This document shows, in pieces, positions 1 through 7,107 of a DNA stretch of 7,785 nt. Below the pieces are notes generated by a model. It had not been told where the DNA came from. It did no database searches and saw nothing but the letters and a program-made list of their open reading frames with translations. Within the stretch, counting starts at the first letter, position 1; each line of letters begins with the position of its first letter. The stretch is from 1-14-2-50-31-20 sp964617555 (GTDB lineage Bacteria; Bacteroidota; Ignavibacteria; Ignavibacteriales; Melioribacteraceae): contig CAZTYP010000105.1 in NCBI GenBank assembly GCA_964617555.1, positions 1-7,785 on the forward strand. The letters run 5' to 3'. The position numbers and the translations under genes were made by a program.

Positions 1-51
1 CTTTTAATAAATAATTATTTATTTTATTCGTAAAATTATCACACAAAATAA

Positions 52-57
52 AAGAGG
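52..57 (+). promoter_or_regulatory. Ribosome binding site of the S8 protease
   Basis: AAGAGG lies five bases before the ATG at 63 and fixes this start over later in-frame ATGs. The upstream 50 bases are almost pure A/T. They hold a loose -10-like TAAAAT near 31-36, but no convincing -35 element, so I do not call a promoter. Confidence 0.6.
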
Positions 58-62
58 TTATT

Positions 63-3056
63 ATGAAAAAAATTATATTATTTTTATTTATTTTCACTTC
101 ATTATTGTTATCTCAAAAATTATCGCATATCCAAAATAATTTCAATATGCAAAAAATTCACCCGTTTTTTCAGGAAATAATCAAAACCCCAAGCAATAAT
201 ATTATTGCAGGTGGTAACAATATTCAATCGATTTATGAAAACGGAGAAAGGATTTATTCCGCAATAATAAAAATTAAAGATGAAGAAGCAATTAGAAACA
301 GCGGCTTTAACATCAATTCTGTAATTCCCGGTTACGCAACTGCAAAACTTTCATTGGAAGAGATGCAAAAACTGGCTACGAAAAATTATGTGTCATATAT
401 TTATCCTGGGGAAATTATGTACCCTACAAATGATGTAGCCGCAGGATTAAACGGAGCCGATTTAGTAAGAAGCGGATATATCAACGGTACGGAATATGAC
501 GGCACTGATGTTATTGTTTTAATTGTTGATACCGGAATAGATTGGAGCAATGCTGATTTTCAAAACGCCGGTTCACCCAACACTAGCAGAATACTTTACA
601 TTTGGGATCAAACTTTAACAAAGACCGGCTCTGAAAAAACACCCGAAGATAGAGACGCAACTAATTTTGCAGGGTTAGATTATGGTGTTGAATATTCAAA
701 AGCCGATATTAATGATGAAATAGACGGGACGCCTGCCGGTTTTGTTCGCGAAAAAGATATAAACGGACATGGTACACACGTTACCGGAACAGCCGCCGGA
801 AACGGTGCAAATTCATCAGGTAAATATTCCGGAATGGCTCCGGATGCGGATATTGTTCTTGTTAAAGCCGGTGATAGCTCTTTCCCGACAAGCAATTTAA
901 TAGATGCCCTTACTTACGCCGAAAAAATTTCAGATACGGAGGGTAAACCCGTTGTTGTAAATATGAGTCTTGGCGGACATGCAAATGCACATGACGGCAC
1001 AAGAGATTTAGACCGTGCGATTGATAATTTTACCGCTTCGGGAAACGGACGTGTTGTGGTAGTCTCTGCAGGAAACGAAGGAAACGATGCCATTCACATT
1101 ACCGGAACTACAGCTGCCTCCGCTACTTCAAACATTACCGTTTCCGTTCCAACTTATACTGCAAATTCAGGAACCAACAACGATTATTTTTATGTTGACT
1201 TATGGTGGAACAACGGAGATGATGTTGATGCTTCCGTTACAACTCCGGGAGGTTATTCACACTCACAATCATCCGATTCTCAAGGAGCGGTTTCAACTGC
1301 TGACGGAGCAATATATATCTTTAACTATGTAGATGCCGGTTATACTAATAACGACAGAAGAAATTACTTTAAAATTTATGATTATTACGAAGCAAATCCG
1401 CCGAAAGACGGGAATTGGACTATTTCGGTTACAAACAGATCCGCTTCTACCATGACTTATCATGCATGGCTTTTTACAAGTTCCATGGGAGCAACATTAC
1501 CCAGCGGTGATACAGATTACACAGTCGGTTCTCCGGGTGTTGCCATTTCTGCTATAACTGTAGGAGCATACGTAAGCAGATGGCGTTGGCATGCCAGTGA
1601 CGGCGGCAACTATTATTACGGTACACCTGATCGTTCCGATGATATTGCATCTTTCAGTAGTATCGGTCCTACAAGAGACGGTAGACAAAAACCTGAACTT
1701 GCAGCTCCGGGACAGGCAATTATTTCTTGTACTTCAAAAGATGTTGTTCCTGCAGCCTCAAGCACAATTGATTCTCACTACCATAAAAACCAGGGAACCA
1801 GTATGTCTGCGCCGGTTGTAACAGGAAGTGTGGCTTTAATATTGGATTATGATTCTTCGTTATCCTCTACACAAGTACGCACCTATCTTACAATAGGCAC
1901 CGAAACCGATAGTTACACAGGAAGTTCTTTACCGGATTATATATGGGGCTACGGTAAACTGAATGTTTTTAATGCAATAAGTAATATTTATACCAGTTCA
2001 ACTTCCAGCTTTAACAATTTATATTATTATGATACTTGGAGCAGTAATTCCGGACTTTCCGTTGGTAGCGGAGTAAAACTTGCGGTTAAATTTACACCTG
2101 CAAATTCAGGTGATATAACAGGAGTTTTATTCCACCCTTCATCAACTGTAACTTTAACCGGACCTTTATATTTTGAAATTTGGTCTGATGACGGACACGG
2201 ATTACCAAGCGCAAATCTCGGTTCTACCGTTGCATACGATTCCACAAAAATACACAAGTACAGTTGGAACTATGTTGACTTATCCGGTTTAGGAATAACT
2301 ACTTCCGCCGGAACAGATTATCATGTTGTGATGTATTATTCTTCCGGAACTGATTTTTCAATATTGATGGATAACGGTTCCGTTGATAACAGGTCAAGCT
2401 ACAATACCGGTAGCGGCTGGACATCTTATTCTTCTGCCGATTTCAGAATAAGACCGATTGTTTCTACCCCTAAAACAACCGTACCTGTTGAACTTACGGA
2501 ATTTATTGCATCGCAAAAAGACAATTCTGTTTTACTTAGTTGGACAACGGCAACCGAAATAAATAATTACGGTTTTCAAATTGAAAGAGCTGTTACGGAA
2601 AAATGGGAAAACATCGGCTTTGTTGAAGGTCACGGGAATAGTAATTCTACCCACAATTATTCGTTTATCGATTCCAATCCACCTTCGGGAAATATAAAGT
2701 ACAGACTTAAACAAATTGATAACAACGGAAATTCGAAATACTCGGATGTAGTACAAATTTCTTCTGAAAAATTATTTAAATTTGCTTTTGAACAAAATCA
2801 TCCTAATCCTTTTAATCCTACAACAGTGTTAAGTTATTCGGTTCCAAATAATAGTAAAGTTAAACTTGTAATTTATAACACATTAGGACAAAAAGTGACC
2901 GAACTCTTCAATGGTTATCAAGAAGCGGGGAAATATTCGTTAACCTGGAATGCCGCTAATTATAGTAGTGGAACTTATTTTGCAAAATTAACAGCAACTT
3001 CACTTAAAGCGAACAAATCTTTTAGTGAAGTAAAAAAATTATTGTTAATTAAATAA
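63..3056 (+). CDS. Secreted subtilisin-like (S8) serine protease with T9SS C-terminal sorting domain
   Basis: This is a 997-residue extracellular or cell-surface endopeptidase. Residues 1-17 form a signal peptide (KK, then a hydrophobic run). Residues about 60-118 look like an I9-type inhibitory prodomain. The catalytic triad is complete: D156 in VDTGID, H236 in NGHGTHVTG and S580 in GTSMSAP, with oxyanion N338 in SAGNEG. About 240 residues separate N338 and S580. Part of that (about 345-475, beta-rich) looks like an inserted jelly-roll domain; together with the RILYIWDQ motif (176-182) this suggests the CspA/CspB-like S8 branch (inference). Residues about 645-800 form a beta-sandwich module, and 808-900 an FN3-like module common in T9SS cargo. 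Residues about 905-997 are a type A sorting domain with NHPNPFNPTT (912-921). Export would be by Sec and then T9SS, with the C-terminal domain removed. The start is supported by AAGAGG at 52-57. The gene is monocistronic, closed by a terminator. Specificity cannot be read from sequence. Confidence 0.95.
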   Translation: MKKIILFLFIFTSLLLSQKLSHIQNNFNMQKIHPFFQEIIKTPSNNIIAGGNNIQSIYENGERIYSAIIKIKDEEAIRNSGFNINSVIPGYATAKLSLEEMQKLATKNYVSYIYPGEIMYPTNDVAAGLNGADLVRSGYINGTEYDGTDVIVLIVDTGIDWSNADFQNAGSPNTSRILYIWDQTLTKTGSEKTPEDRDATNFAGLDYGVEYSKADINDEIDGTPAGFVREKDINGHGTHVTGTAAGNGANSSGKYSGMAPDADIVLVKAGDSSFPTSNLIDALTYAEKISDTEGKPVVVNMSLGGHANAHDGTRDLDRAIDNFTASGNGRVVVVSAGNEGNDAIHITGTTAASATSNITVSVPTYTANSGTNNDYFYVDLWWNNGDDVDASVTTPGGYSHSQSSDSQGAVSTADGAIYIFNYVDAGYTNNDRRNYFKIYDYYEANPPKDGNWTISVTNRSASTMTYHAWLFTSSMGATLPSGDTDYTVGSPGVAISAITVGAYVSRWRWHASDGGNYYYGTPDRSDDIASFSSIGPTRDGRQKPELAAPGQAIISCTSKDVVPAASSTIDSHYHKNQGTSMSAPVVTGSVALILDYDSSLSSTQVRTYLTIGTETDSYTGSSLPDYIWGYGKLNVFNAISNIYTSSTSSFNNLYYYDTWSSNSGLSVGSGVKLAVKFTPANSGDITGVLFHPSSTVTLTGPLYFEIWSDDGHGLPSANLGSTVAYDSTKIHKYSWNYVDLSGLGITTSAGTDYHVVMYYSSGTDFSILMDNGSVDNRSSYNTGSGWTSYSSADFRIRPIVSTPKTTVPVELTEFIASQKDNSVLLSWTTATEINNYGFQIERAVTEKWENIGFVEGHGNSNSTHNYSFIDSNPPSGNIKYRLKQIDNNGNSKYSDVVQISSEKLFKFAFEQNHPNPFNPTTVLSYSVPNNSKVKLVIYNTLGQKVTELFNGYQEAGKYSLTWNAANYSSGTYFAKLTATSLKANKSFSEVKKLLLIK

Positions 3057-3066
3057 ACATATTTAC

Positions 3067-3105
3067 ATCACTATACCCCAAATTAAATCGGGGTATAGTG
3101 ATTTT
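3067..3105 (+). terminator. Intrinsic terminator after the S8 protease gene
   Basis: A perfect 13-bp stem is formed by 3067-3079 (ATCACTATACCCC) and 3090-3102 (GGGGTATAGTGAT) around a 10-base A/T-rich loop. It is followed directly by a short T run (3102-3105, then AATAA). It begins 10 bases after the protease stop codon. The T run is short, but the stem has four G:C pairs next to the loop and no mismatch. It separates the protease from the two-gene unit at 3196-4149. Confidence 0.85.
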
Positions 3106-3195
3106 AATAATCATAAATTTCTTTTTCCATCAACTTCCTTATACTTATAAAAAACCTATTGGTAGTAAAGAACAAACTTATTAAAGGCAACAATA

Positions 3196-3510
3196 ATGAA
3201 TGAAATATTAATTGCATTATTAATAGGAACAATGGCAGGAATAATAGATGTTATTCCGATGATTATCCAAAAAATGGACAAATATGCCAATCTTTCCGCA
3301 TTTTTTCATTGGGTAGTATTGGGATTGATTATTCCTTTTGTTTCTTGGAATATAGCCCCTTGGTTGAAAGGATTGATTATTGCGGAAATTTCAGCTATTC
3401 CGATTTTATTGATTGTGGCACCAAAAGACAAAAAAGCCGTAATTCCAATTTTAGTAATGTCTGCATTTCTTGGAATCGGGATTAGTTATGCCGGGGTATA
3501 TTTTTTATAG
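3196..3510 (+). CDS. Small four-helix integral membrane protein of unknown function
   Basis: This 104-residue protein is almost entirely hydrophobic. Likely membrane segments are residues 3-25, 34-56, 58-76 and 81-103. The connecting loops are short and hold most of the charge: KMDKY at 26-30 and PKDKK at 76-80. By the positive-inside rule both loops would face the cytoplasm, putting the N- and C-termini outside (inference). A polar and proline-containing stretch in helix 1, GTMAGIIDVIPM (11-22), and the NLSAF segment (32-36) look like the family's conserved features. I recall similar uncharacterised small proteins in other anaerobes but cannot name a family. There is no cleavable signal peptide. 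The start at 3196 is preceded by AAAGG at 3183-3187, eight bases away. It is the first gene of a tight pair with the HEAT-like gene at 3526, which suggests that the two products act together. Confidence 0.8.
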   Translation: MNEILIALLIGTMAGIIDVIPMIIQKMDKYANLSAFFHWVVLGLIIPFVSWNIAPWLKGLIIAEISAIPILLIVAPKDKKAVIPILVMSAFLGIGISYAGVYFL

Positions 3511-3515
3511 GAGGA
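3509..3515 (+). promoter_or_regulatory. Strong Shine-Dalgarno overlapping the upstream stop codon
   Basis: AGGAGGA starts within the TAG stop (3508-3510) of the membrane protein gene and lies 10 bases before the ATG at 3526. It is the closest match to consensus in the window. The arrangement implies one mRNA and efficient re-initiation by ribosomes finishing the first gene. Confidence 0.75.
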
Positions 3516-3525
3516 TAAACCGGTT

Positions 3526-4149
3526 ATGGAAAAAATAATAAATAAACTTGCAAGTTCCCTCGGACGAAAAGATAACGGACCTAATCTGCAATTGGCAAAA
3601 GAAATTATATTGAAAAACAATAAAAAAGCAATTAATGAATTAATAAAAATATTACAAGAAAATAAGAACCGGAAAATACAAAGTGATTGTATCAAAACTC
3701 TTTATGAAATCGGTTATATAAAACCGGAATTAATAGCGGAGTACCATAATTTTTTTATTAAATTACTGAAGAGCAAAAACAATCGGCTTGTTTGGGGAGC
3801 AATGATTGCATTAAAAACCATATCAAAAATAAAGTCAAAAGAAATATTTGAAAATTTATCGGTTATTTTGGAAGTAACGGAAAAAGGTTCCGTTATATCA
3901 AATGATAACGGAATAGGAATATTAATAAATCTTGCAAAAAAACAAGAATTATATAACGATGTTTTCCCTTTATTAATGGAACAATTAGCAAAATGTACTC
4001 CCAAACAATTACCAATGTATGCGGAAAGGGCTTTACTCGTAATAAAAGAAAAAGATAAATTTCTGGCTTTGTTAAACAATAGGATTAACGAACTTAATAA
4101 AGAAAGTCAAATAAAAAGAATAAAAAAGATACAAAGAAGTTTGCTATAA
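3526..4149 (+). CDS. Soluble HEAT-like alpha-helical repeat protein of unknown function
   Basis: This 207-residue protein has no signal peptide or membrane segment, so it should be cytoplasmic. After a lysine-rich N-terminal helix it shows about four amphipathic helix pairs: roughly residues 34-64 (AINELIKIL, SDCIKTLYEIG), 71-101 (NNRLVWGAMIALKTIS), 105-137 and 143-173. The spacing of 30-38 residues and the 'N..V..GA..AL..I' pattern are those of HEAT/armadillo-type solenoids, which usually bind proteins. The most distinctive patches are KSKNNRLVWGAM (82-93), KGSVISNDNGI (120-130) and KQLPMYAE (160-167). The tail (191-207) is strongly basic, with KRIKKIQR. No catalytic motif is visible. It follows the membrane protein gene by 15 bases, with a ribosome binding site overlapping that gene's stop. 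A membrane-anchored partner is a reasonable guess but unproven. Its A/T-rich codon use contrasts with the more G/C-rich protease gene upstream. Confidence 0.8.
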   Translation: MEKIINKLASSLGRKDNGPNLQLAKEIILKNNKKAINELIKILQENKNRKIQSDCIKTLYEIGYIKPELIAEYHNFFIKLLKSKNNRLVWGAMIALKTISKIKSKEIFENLSVILEVTEKGSVISNDNGIGILINLAKKQELYNDVFPLLMEQLAKCTPKQLPMYAERALLVIKEKDKFLALLNNRINELNKESQIKRIKKIQRSLL

Positions 4150-4159
4150 ATTATCGTAT

Positions 4160-4897
4160 TTAATATTCAACCTTTAACAAATATAAGCCCTGCGGCGGCA
4201 AAGATTTACCCGCTTCATCTCTATTTTGAACTTCAATAATTTTTATCAATTCATTTTCGGATAAATCTTTTTCTGCAATCCCCAACACAGTTCCTACAAT
4301 TGTTCTTACCATACCATGCAAAAAACGATTGGCATCAATTCTGAAAAAAAGCAACTCCCCTTTTTTATACCAATGAGCAAACAAAATATTGCATATCATG
4401 TTTTTTGTGTCGGTCTTCTTTTTTGAAAATGAGGTAAAGTCTTTTTCTCCCAATAGCAGCTTGCTTATTACGTTTAATTTCTCAATTGGAATATCAAAAA
4501 CCGGAGAATAATTAAAAGTATAATTATAATAGAAAGGAGATTTATTTTTCGAAAACAGATAAAGGTAACTCCGTTTTTTTGCATCAAATCTTGAATGAAA
4601 ATTTTCTTGAACTTCGGAAATATCTTTGATTGCAATATCTTTGGGAAGCATCGAATTAAGCGAATGTTTGAATTTAAAGAGCTCGAGTTTTTTTTCGATT
4701 TTAAAATTTGCAACTTGCCCCAATGCATGCACTCCGGCATCCGTACGCCCCGACCCGATTAAATTAATTTTACCACCTATTATCTTTTCAATTACAGATT
4801 CAATCGTGCCTTGAACCGTGGTAACATTCGGCTGAATTTGCCAACCGGAAAAATTTTTCCCGAAATACTCAATAATTAACCGATAGTTATGCATCAT
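4160..4897 (-). CDS. truA: tRNA pseudouridine(38-40) synthase TruA
   Basis: TruA converts uridines at positions 38, 39 and 40 of the tRNA anticodon stem-loop to pseudouridine, without cofactor, in the cytoplasm. The 245-residue length is normal for the family. The catalytic aspartate is D53 in the signature GSGRTDAGVHALGQVANF (48-65). The conserved tyrosine lies in RSYLYLF (Y111), and the N-terminal YFGKNFSGWQIQP (11-23) is typical. The C-terminal motifs FLHGMVRTIVGTVLGIA (192-208) and PPQGLYLLKV (234-243) are also present. The protein starts with two adjacent ATGs (4895-4897 and 4892-4894), and I see no Shine-Dalgarno before either, so translation may depend on coupling to the upstream gene. 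It is the last gene of the probable mtaB operon, 39 bases after the DUF5683-like gene. Its stop is only 10 bases from the convergent HEAT-like gene, and no terminator is visible there. Confidence 0.97.
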   Translation of the reverse strand: MMHNYRLIIEYFGKNFSGWQIQPNVTTVQGTIESVIEKIIGGKINLIGSGRTDAGVHALGQVANFKIEKKLELFKFKHSLNSMLPKDIAIKDISEVQENFHSRFDAKKRSYLYLFSKNKSPFYYNYTFNYSPVFDIPIEKLNVISKLLLGEKDFTSFSKKKTDTKNMICNILFAHWYKKGELLFFRIDANRFLHGMVRTIVGTVLGIAEKDLSENELIKIIEVQNRDEAGKSLPPQGLYLLKVEY

Positions 4898-4936
4898 ATT
4901 TTTTATTTGAATTAAAAATGATTCTCAAAGCTACTC

Positions 4937-5671
4937 TTAAAAATTCATTATGAAATTCATTGATATTTTATCATGTTCAAAATATGTGTTCGAATAATCG
5001 AAAGAAACCTTCCAACCCAACTCTTGTTTCAGACTTTTATTATATCTGTTAACCAAACGAACAGCATTAATGGCACTAGCTATTCTGTTTAGGATTAATG
5101 CTCCTACAATAAACCGGGTACTGTTGCTTGCATTTTCACTTGCCTTCCACATATCGCGATATTCACGTCTTTCGCTTTGTGAATCCCATTTCCAATAATG
5201 AGTGGATTCATTATATACATCGGAAAATTTTCTATCCAATTCCATTATATGATTATATTCATACACATCCATGTAATTGCCAACATCAGCAAAATATTTA
5301 TCATTTTTACCGGAAAGATTAACACCACCATTGGCTACGGCAAATGCACGGTAATTATCTTCTTGATTATTTGCATATGCGTTTACGCCTATTAATCCGC
5401 CCCATAAAACGGCATCGGCAATAGTAAAATATTTTCCCGAAGAATAATTTTCCGCATACAGTTCACCCATGCCCGGTAACAATGCCGAAAGAATAATTGC
5501 AATACCGTTGTTTTTTTTACGCTCTTTATATTGCCGTAAAATTTCCTGTTCATTATCAACTTTAATATTTGATTGAAGTTGATATCGTAATTGTTCCAAA
5601 CTTACTTTGGCACTGTTTTGCGCAAAAGAAGTTATATACACAAAGAATATTAAACCAGCTAATTTTTTCAT
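4937..5671 (-). CDS. Exported DUF5683-like protein of unknown function
   Basis: This 244-residue protein begins with a clear signal peptide (residues 1-18, MKKLAGLIFFVYITSFAQ), so it should reach the periplasm or outer membrane. A polar helical stretch with an RQYKERKKNN segment (46-55) precedes a hydrophobic segment with the motif ALLPGMGELYAENYSSGK (63-80). This resembles the 'SxxLPGxGQxYxG' signature of the DUF5683 family of Bacteroidota envelope proteins (recalled, not searched). A second hydrophobic stretch follows (82-98). The middle part (about 104-175) is rich in aromatic and acidic residues, e.g. DVGNYMDVYEYN (129-140) and THYWKWDSQSERREYR (157-172). A third hydrophobic stretch, FIVGALILNRIASAINAVRLV, spans 187-207. 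The C-terminus alternates polar and hydrophobic residues and ends in phenylalanine (FIMNF), as outer-membrane beta strands often do. GAGGA, about four bases before the ATG at 5671, supports the start. The gene lies between mtaB and truA. No enzymatic motif is seen. Confidence 0.8.
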   Translation of the reverse strand: MKKLAGLIFFVYITSFAQNSAKVSLEQLRYQLQSNIKVDNEQEILRQYKERKKNNGIAIILSALLPGMGELYAENYSSGKYFTIADAVLWGGLIGVNAYANNQEDNYRAFAVANGGVNLSGKNDKYFADVGNYMDVYEYNHIMELDRKFSDVYNESTHYWKWDSQSERREYRDMWKASENASNSTRFIVGALILNRIASAINAVRLVNRYNKSLKQELGWKVSFDYSNTYFEHDKISMNFIMNF

Positions 5672-5706
5672 TTTTCCTCGTCAAAATTTTAATGAAAATC
5701 AAATAC

Positions 5707-6996
5707 TTAAGAAAGACAAATCCCTTCTTCTATTCCGTTTATTTTAACTTTTGTTAATTTATTTATTAAACTTTCATTATACAAACTTTTTACACGTACA
5801 TAATTGCTTGACCATCCCTGCATAAATCCGTTATGGTTTTCTTCTTCGAACAGTACGGTTAATTCTTTACCAATCATTTTGCGGTAAAATTCAATGCGTT
5901 TTCTTTCACTTAAAATTCTTAAAAGATTATTTCTTCTCTTCCGTTCTGCAACGGGAACGCTCCCTTCCATTTCAATTGCCTTGGTCCCGGGTCTTTCAGA
6001 ATAAGTAAAAACATGTAAATATGAAATCGGCAATTCATTTAACAGATTATATGTAGTGTTAAAATCTTCTTCCGTTTCCCCGGGAAATCCGACAATAACA
6101 TCAATACCGATTCCCACGTTTTTAATTTTCTTGTTAAGCTTTAAAATCAACTCTCTAAAAAACTCGGCACTATACCTACGCTGCATAAGCATTAAAAGCC
6201 GTGAACTTCCGCTCTGTAAAGGAATATGAAAATGATTAGCCAATTTTTCGTTTGTAGAGGTTAAATCTATTATTTCATCGGTCAATAAATTCGGCTCAAT
6301 GGAACTTATTCTTAAACGATAATCACCTTCTGTTTTTAACATTTCAAGTAGAAGTTCGTAAAAATTTTTACCGATACGTTTTCCGTAATCCCCCACATTT
6401 ACGCCGGTAAGAATAATTTCTTTGTAATTATTATCAAGCAGTTTTTTGAATTCTCTAACAACTTTGTAAGGTTCCGTACTTCTACTTTTTCCGCGTGCTT
6501 TAGGGATTGTACAGAATGTACATTTGTAATCACATCCGTCTTGAATTTTAAAAAAAGCTCGCGTTCTGCCGAGTGCATCCGTTGAATATGCAAAATTAAA
6601 TTTCTCAAGTCTTTCGGTGGGCATTACTTGAATGCAAGAAGGATTATTTTTATTAAACTCACCTATTATCTCAAAAAGGCTGAACTTTTCTTCGTTCCCT
6701 AAAATTGCATCCACACCTTCAATTTTTTTTATTTCTTCGGGACGTAACTGTGCGTAGCAACCGGTTACAATAATATACGCATCGGGATTTATTCTTAAAG
6801 CACGCCTTACAATTTGCCTGCACTCACGTTCGGCATTTTCCGTTACAGTACAAGTATTTATCACATAAACATCAGCGCTCCCTTTGAAATCAACTATTTC
6901 AAAACCTCTTTCGGCAAACAGGTTTCCGATTGTAGAGGTTTCTGCAAAATTTAATTTACAGCCTAATGTATGAAATGCAACTTTATTAGACGACAC
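5707..6996 (-). CDS. mtaB: tRNA (N6-L-threonylcarbamoyladenosine(37)-C2)-methylthiotransferase MtaB
   Basis: MtaB is a radical-SAM enzyme that adds a methylthio group to t6A at position 37 of tRNAs reading ANN codons, giving ms2t6A. It uses S-adenosylmethionine and two [4Fe-4S] clusters. The 429 residues fit the family. The N-terminal UPF0004 domain has the three auxiliary-cluster cysteines: C13 (LGCKLN), C49 (NTCTVT) and C80 (TGCYAQ). The radical-SAM CxxxCxxC is C155, C159 and C162 in DGCDYKCTFCTIP. Other family motifs are GVNVGDYG (198-205), SSIEPNLL (231-238), HIPLQSGSS (257-265) and DVIVGFPGETEEDF (299-312). A TRAM-like RNA-binding domain occupies about 372-428. The LGCKLN form of the first motif and the overall length favour MtaB over MiaB or RimO. 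The start is GTG, selected by AGGAAG at 7004-7009. The gene follows the S1 terminator and leads the run mtaB, DUF5683-like, truA. Confidence 0.95.
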   Translation of the reverse strand: MSSNKVAFHTLGCKLNFAETSTIGNLFAERGFEIVDFKGSADVYVINTCTVTENAERECRQIVRRALRINPDAYIIVTGCYAQLRPEEIKKIEGVDAILGNEEKFSLFEIIGEFNKNNPSCIQVMPTERLEKFNFAYSTDALGRTRAFFKIQDGCDYKCTFCTIPKARGKSRSTEPYKVVREFKKLLDNNYKEIILTGVNVGDYGKRIGKNFYELLLEMLKTEGDYRLRISSIEPNLLTDEIIDLTSTNEKLANHFHIPLQSGSSRLLMLMQRRYSAEFFRELILKLNKKIKNVGIGIDVIVGFPGETEEDFNTTYNLLNELPISYLHVFTYSERPGTKAIEMEGSVPVAERKRRNNLLRILSERKRIEFYRKMIGKELTVLFEEENHNGFMQGWSSNYVRVKSLYNESLINKLTKVKINGIEEGICLS

Positions 6997-7003
6997 TATA
7001 AAA

Positions 7004-7009
7004 CTTCCT
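7004..7009 (-). promoter_or_regulatory. Ribosome binding site fixing the GTG start of mtaB
   Basis: On the minus strand AGGAAG is followed by seven A/T bases and then GTG (6996-6994). No in-frame ATG occurs nearby upstream, and the protein N-terminus from this GTG (M-S-S-N-K-V-A-F-H-T-L-G-C-K) matches the usual distance to the first cluster cysteine. Confidence 0.75.
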
Positions 7010-7031
7010 AAATTTAGATTTAAGCAACAGC

Positions 7032-7089
7032 AAAAAAAAGGGGCTGTTCATATGCTAAAATAATCATTTAAGCAAATAGAAACAGCCCC
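7032..7089 (-). terminator. Intrinsic terminator after the ribosomal protein S1 gene
   Basis: On the minus strand GGGGCTGTT (7089-7081) pairs perfectly with AACAGCCCC (7048-7040), and a run of eight T follows at once (7039-7032). The 32-base interior can fold into a second, A/T-rich arm (7053-7059 with 7067-7074, one bulged base), lengthening the hairpin. It lies 18 bases after the S1 stop codon. It should end most S1 transcripts before mtaB. Confidence 0.88.
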
Positions 7090-7107
7090 AAAATAAATCA
7101 CATTTTG

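Noticed and set aside
680..895. Minus-strand and alternative-frame open frames inside the protease gene (also near 1087-1332, 1497-1821, 2027-2257 and 2532-2756).
   Set aside because: They lie wholly inside a gene with intact catalytic motifs, lack start signals and show no protein-like patterns.
3117..3145. Possible promoter of the two-gene unit, with TATACT at 3140-3145.
   Set aside because: The -10-like hexamer is good, but no -35 match lies 16-18 bases upstream, and such hexamers are expected by chance in A/T-rich DNA.
3714..4079. Minus-strand open frame of 121 codons opposite the HEAT-like gene.
   Set aside because: No ribosome binding site and no recognisable motif. The plus-strand frame has a strong Shine-Dalgarno, regular helical repeats and tight coupling to the gene before it.
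3196..4149. Toxin-antitoxin or phage-defence module.
   Set aside because: The membrane protein has no toxin-like features, the repeat protein has no nuclease, ATPase or DNA-binding motif, and no mobile-element signs surround the pair.
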